This document shows positions 61,401-64,000 of a stretch of 64,000 bases of DNA, piece by piece. The notes under the pieces are model-generated. The model saw nothing but the letters and a program-made list of their open reading frames with translations. It was not told the origin of the DNA and did not search any database. Source of the stretch: Polytrichum commune (Eukaryota > Streptophyta > Polytrichopsida > Polytrichales > Polytrichaceae). Where the stretch lies: the NCBI GenBank assembly GCA_950295325.1, contig OX485809.1, forward strand, positions 40,517,081-40,581,080. Direction: 5' to 3'. How positions within the stretch are numbered: position 1 is the stretch's first letter; each line of letters begins with the position of its first letter. Made by a program: the position numbers and the translations under genes.

Positions 61401-61998
61401 TTTGTTGTGTAAATCTAATTGGTAAAAGTTGGAGAACATGAAAAACAAACCAAAGAACACCCACTTACCTTATACGGTAAGAGTAATCGTTATATCAACA
61501 TTTCATGACAAATATCAGCCTTTTAAAGAAACAAACATGACACGAATTAAAGCCTCTTCACCCACAAACTATACTCTCCATCCTGGATTCTATGAGTCAT
61601 ATAAGTTGTCAGGGAATTAGAACAAGATAGGGCTAACTGGCTTACACAATACACGTTGGTAAAAAAACCGATGCTCATTTTTTTAATCTTTTCTTTCTAT
61701 TCACATAGATTGTCATATTGTGCATCTATGATCAAACAATGCATTCTCTATGTTGCAAGCCATGTTGATGAATCCTCTTGAGTGATTTGTAAGGAGAATG
61801 CCGTTGATGTAATTATACCTGTATAGCCCAACCTTCACAGGAGCGTCGAATTCCATCCGTCGATTGATCAATCTCACAATTTTGCGCATTGTCAATGAGT
61901 CGTGGAGCACTGAGCTTCAATTTTTTACTGATAGACTTCTCCTTGCCACGGTGGACTGCTTTTCCTTTCGGGTGGGGTTTCGAATGCTTACTTCCCAT
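55420..61998 (-). CDS. PTPDC1-like dual-specificity / tyrosine phosphatase, twelve exons
   Basis: Minus-strand exons: 61998-61833, 61057-60807, 60445-60319, 60109-60006, 59846-59819, 59591-59527, 59289-59264, 59090-58898, 58047-57895, 57447-57355, 57182-57048, 56058-55420. They sum to 1980 nt (659 residues) and every junction keeps phase. Family marks in order: GCRYEDWLQQKDKGAI, SNWVGDNILAMSRPS, NSVFNLQEPGEHATCGPG, FYFNYPWRDMHCPS (general acid Asp, about 191), VAVHCHSGLGRTG (Cys 221, Arg 227, C-x5-R), RPGAIQTR, then a helical C-terminal region and basic tail. PTPDC1 proteins are CDC14-fold phosphatases; the animal member is linked to cilia, and the plant role is unknown. The MGSKHSK start suggests N-myristoylation. 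The first exon and its donor are the least certain part. Introns 1 and 8 hold R2 repeats. Confidence 0.85.
58175..58400 (+). repeat. Dispersed repeat R2, copy 3, in intron 8 of the phosphatase gene
   Basis: CATAAAGACATGTGTTTAGA, AGTTCAATATAGTCAACATG, ATATGATCATTTAATG, CTTCACTTTGATGATGAATA: the inverse of 9290-9500 in order. Confidence 0.65.
59264..59289 (-). other. 26-nt microexon after a GC-AG intron
   Basis: GCAG|GCAATAAAATTTGTGCGACA then ATGTAG|GTATTG encodes AIKFVRQC and joins RPGAIQTR. The preceding exon ends GATGAG|GCATGC, a GC donor, with no GT in frame nearby. Confidence 0.7.
59819..59846 (-). other. 28-nt microexon encoding the phosphatase catalytic loop
   Basis: TTATCAG|GTTGCTGTGCATTGCCATTC...TTAG|GTGACT on the minus strand encodes VAVHCHSGL plus one base of the next Gly codon; the following exon starts GG CGT ACC GGG (R-T-G). 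Without it there is no catalytic Cys. Confidence 0.8.
61180..61300 (+). repeat. Dispersed repeat R2, copy 4, in intron 1 of the phosphatase gene
   Basis: CATAAAGACACATGTGTATA, AGAGATTGGACCATG and AACTCAATAGTGAACACGAT match copy 3 in the same orientation. Confidence 0.6.
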
Positions 61999-61999
61999 G

Positions 62000-63099
62000 C
62001 TAAAATTCCTTCTTCTGACTCAACGAGAAGGATAATGCTTGCAACTCTAGTTGATTGAAGCCGCATTGTGCACAGTGTGTGGACTTGACTTCCAACAATG
62101 TCTCCACACCATGTGGGTCAAGATTAATGGGAGGGTAATTTTGAAGATTCGAGTATGGTCATGAACCCTATACTACAAATCACAAGACACAACAGACGTG
62201 ACGTGAATTAGTTCATAAGGAAATATGGCAAACATCTCCATGTTGCCTTGCAAAGCCAATGGATTGACTTCAACACTTGTCTTTAATTTTGTAACTCCTG
62301 TCAATGTTCCTGCGAGTAAACTTCCCTTGAGAATATCAGTGTGGGATATGATTGATATTGATGATCTAGCTTGCATCAAATAAGGGCACCATGTAAGTGG
62401 AATGTTTTGTCCCATGATTCTTCAGGGTTTCGCCGAGAAACTCCAATGCAACTTAAATCTGAGAATTTCGAGCAGATAGGTATCCCCAAGGGTGGTCATG
62501 GTGGTTGATGTCCAAATTCAGTGCCCATAATTCATGTTTGACAGGGTGGGCAAAATCATATTGCACTCGCAACCCTAATCGAAAACCATCATGAAATCAG
62601 CACTTTACTTTGGTCTTTCTTATATGAAGATGGTCAATTCTTCAAGCCATGGCTGCCTCATTCATTGACATGGAGTTTCAACAACAACCTCCTGATGTGT
62701 AGTTCAAGCACTTCATCCAGTTCAATTCTTGGTGTCCACGTGAACTTAGGGTAGGTTTACATTGGGATCCAAGACCAAAGAAACTAGAGTGCAAATTACA
62801 AACCCTTCAATGGACCTAAGCTGGTTAGAATTTGAGTCTCTCCGATATAAGTTTGATCTTGAGTCAAAGTTTACTACAATTTGCCAAGGCGTCGATGCCA
62901 CAAAATTGCCACTTCCTGTGTTTCCGGGTTTTGTTTCAAACCCTATTATTACTCAATTAGAGTTATCCGTAAAGTCCTCCAAAGAGGGCCAAAACTGTGA
63001 GTTCGATCTTTCTTTGAGAGAACTTTCTATTAAATGATCATTGGTTCACTCCGTGTTGGAGTCTATAATTTTGAAAGTTGGGTGAAACTTCTTGGACAT
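62000..63099. other. 5' flank of the phosphatase gene, no further gene recognised
   Basis: The ORFs at 62173-62415 (-) and 62762-63037 (+) have no recognisable domain. The promoter of the minus-strand gene is expected just above 61998. Confidence 0.45.
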
Positions 63100-63350
63100 T
63101 CTCTTGTCATCCCTAATTTTTTGAGGATTAATTTTTTTTAAATAGGACATGTTCATGGGCCTTGTCACCCTAAATCCCATATTAGCCTATGCAAGGTTAG
63201 TTTGGCACACCCATCTTAGAAGGACATAAAAAGCCAATTCTTAATAGTCTGATACCACTTCTATTTGAGTATGGTAGTTTAAGCATTTAGAAAAAAAATC
63301 TGACTTTATGCATAAGCTCTCAATTCCACATTTTAGCCAAAGTCAACGGG
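63100..63350 (-). repeat. Dispersed repeat R3, copy 2, with a possible primer-binding site
   Basis: The minus strand matches 11690-11910. Its core AGTGGTATCAGACTATTAAG is closer to the initiator-Met primer-binding motif than that of copy 1, supporting a retroelement origin. Confidence 0.58.
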
Positions 63351-64000
63351 AGTCGACGCCAAGACTTTATGAATAACCTCAATGTGAAGCTTTTCAAGGT
63401 CCAAAGTTTTGCTCTTGACCAATAGGATTGCTCAATTTTTGAGTTTCTCTAGTCAAAGCCTGGGGAGTGGACTCTTCATTGGAAACCTAAATGATGTGCG
63501 TGGGTCACTATGAAATTAGACCCTCTATATACAAGAAGTTTATAAAGAACAACAAGTGTATACATACTAACGGCAAGCTAGAAAATGAACTCATGTATTT
63601 ATACTAAGCTTTTTAATGTGATTTAATAAATGCCTCCACTACATATACAAAATATAAATATTGAACTAAATAAGCATTTATTACATATAAAATCCACTTT
63701 CACTTTCCAATAAGAAAGTCACTAAACATTTTTTCATCCATAATATGTAACTTAAAGATTGCATCAAGTAAACAAAGACAAGAGCACAATAACTTAGCCA
63801 CAATCCATAGAGAAAAACTCAAGGGAGTCCATGAGCTTACAGTTAGTAAAACCTAAAACCCAATTGCACACCCCAACAAGAATGGACAAGGTAGTTATTG
63901 AAGTATTATCATATGACAATAATGAATGAAAATTTGAATTGGATGGAACTAGCACATATGTTGTCAATTTCATCAAACCCTAGGGCCCCCTTTTGTACAT
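63351..64000. other. No gene recognised
   Basis: AT-rich end of the window; an LTR belonging to the R3 element could lie here, but no end was found. Confidence 0.4.

Noticed and set aside
1-64000. Bacterial-type systems: CRISPR arrays, toxin-antitoxin pairs, operons
   Set aside because: No regularly spaced short repeats and no compact gene runs; the window is eukaryotic with spliced genes.

Overview
The window is nuclear DNA of a land plant. It has spliced genes with GT-AG introns, an NPH3-family phototropism-type protein, an ankyrin/PGG-type membrane protein, and many plant transposon classes. A PTPDC1-like phosphatase and two small proteins that I associate, from memory only, with bryophytes and lycophytes point to a seedless plant; the species is not resolved. 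Three stretches are gene-bearing: about 1-1.4 kb, 4.7-8.1 kb (a decayed gene) and 48.6-62.0 kb. The other two thirds are repeats and their debris.

Layout. 1-949 (+) is the 3' part of a small three-helix membrane protein gene; 1082-1381 (+) is a 99-residue protein. 4.68-8.13 kb (-) is an ankyrin-PGG pseudogene with several frameshifts and a TA-flanked MITE (4895-5317) in its membrane exon. 9.58-11.17 kb is a solo LTR with a 5-bp target duplication. 12.2 kb has a SINE candidate, 14.3 kb a 33-bp minisatellite and 15.4-16.3 kb a dead PIF/Harbinger transposase. 17.70-20.98 kb is a pogo/Tigger-like DNA transposon (-) split by a second solo LTR of the same family (17973-19612). 27.7-30.5 kb is a third, longer relative.

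30.5-33.9 kb (-), 34.7-36.6 kb (+) and 40.5-41.8 kb (-) are three broken Ty3/gypsy elements, set among very AT-rich blocks. 41.9-45.7 kb (-) is a degraded LINE whose downstream ORF carries a chromodomain-like module. 45.8-46.9 kb holds a second copy of that LINE tail, head-to-tail.

48656-54717 (+) is a six-exon BTB/NPH3 gene (1289 residues predicted) with a serine-rich insertion inside the NPH3 domain and a histidine-rich tail. Tail-to-tail with it, 61998-55420 (-), is a twelve-exon PTPDC1-like dual-specificity phosphatase gene (659 residues predicted). In it a 28-nt microexon encodes most of the catalytic loop HCHSGLGRTG. No phase conflict arises in either gene model. No rRNA, tRNA gene, CRISPR array or bacterial-type operon was seen.

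The best leads are the nested insertions whose removal restores a reading frame, the chromodomain-bearing LINE, and the microexon/GC-AG structure of the phosphatase gene.
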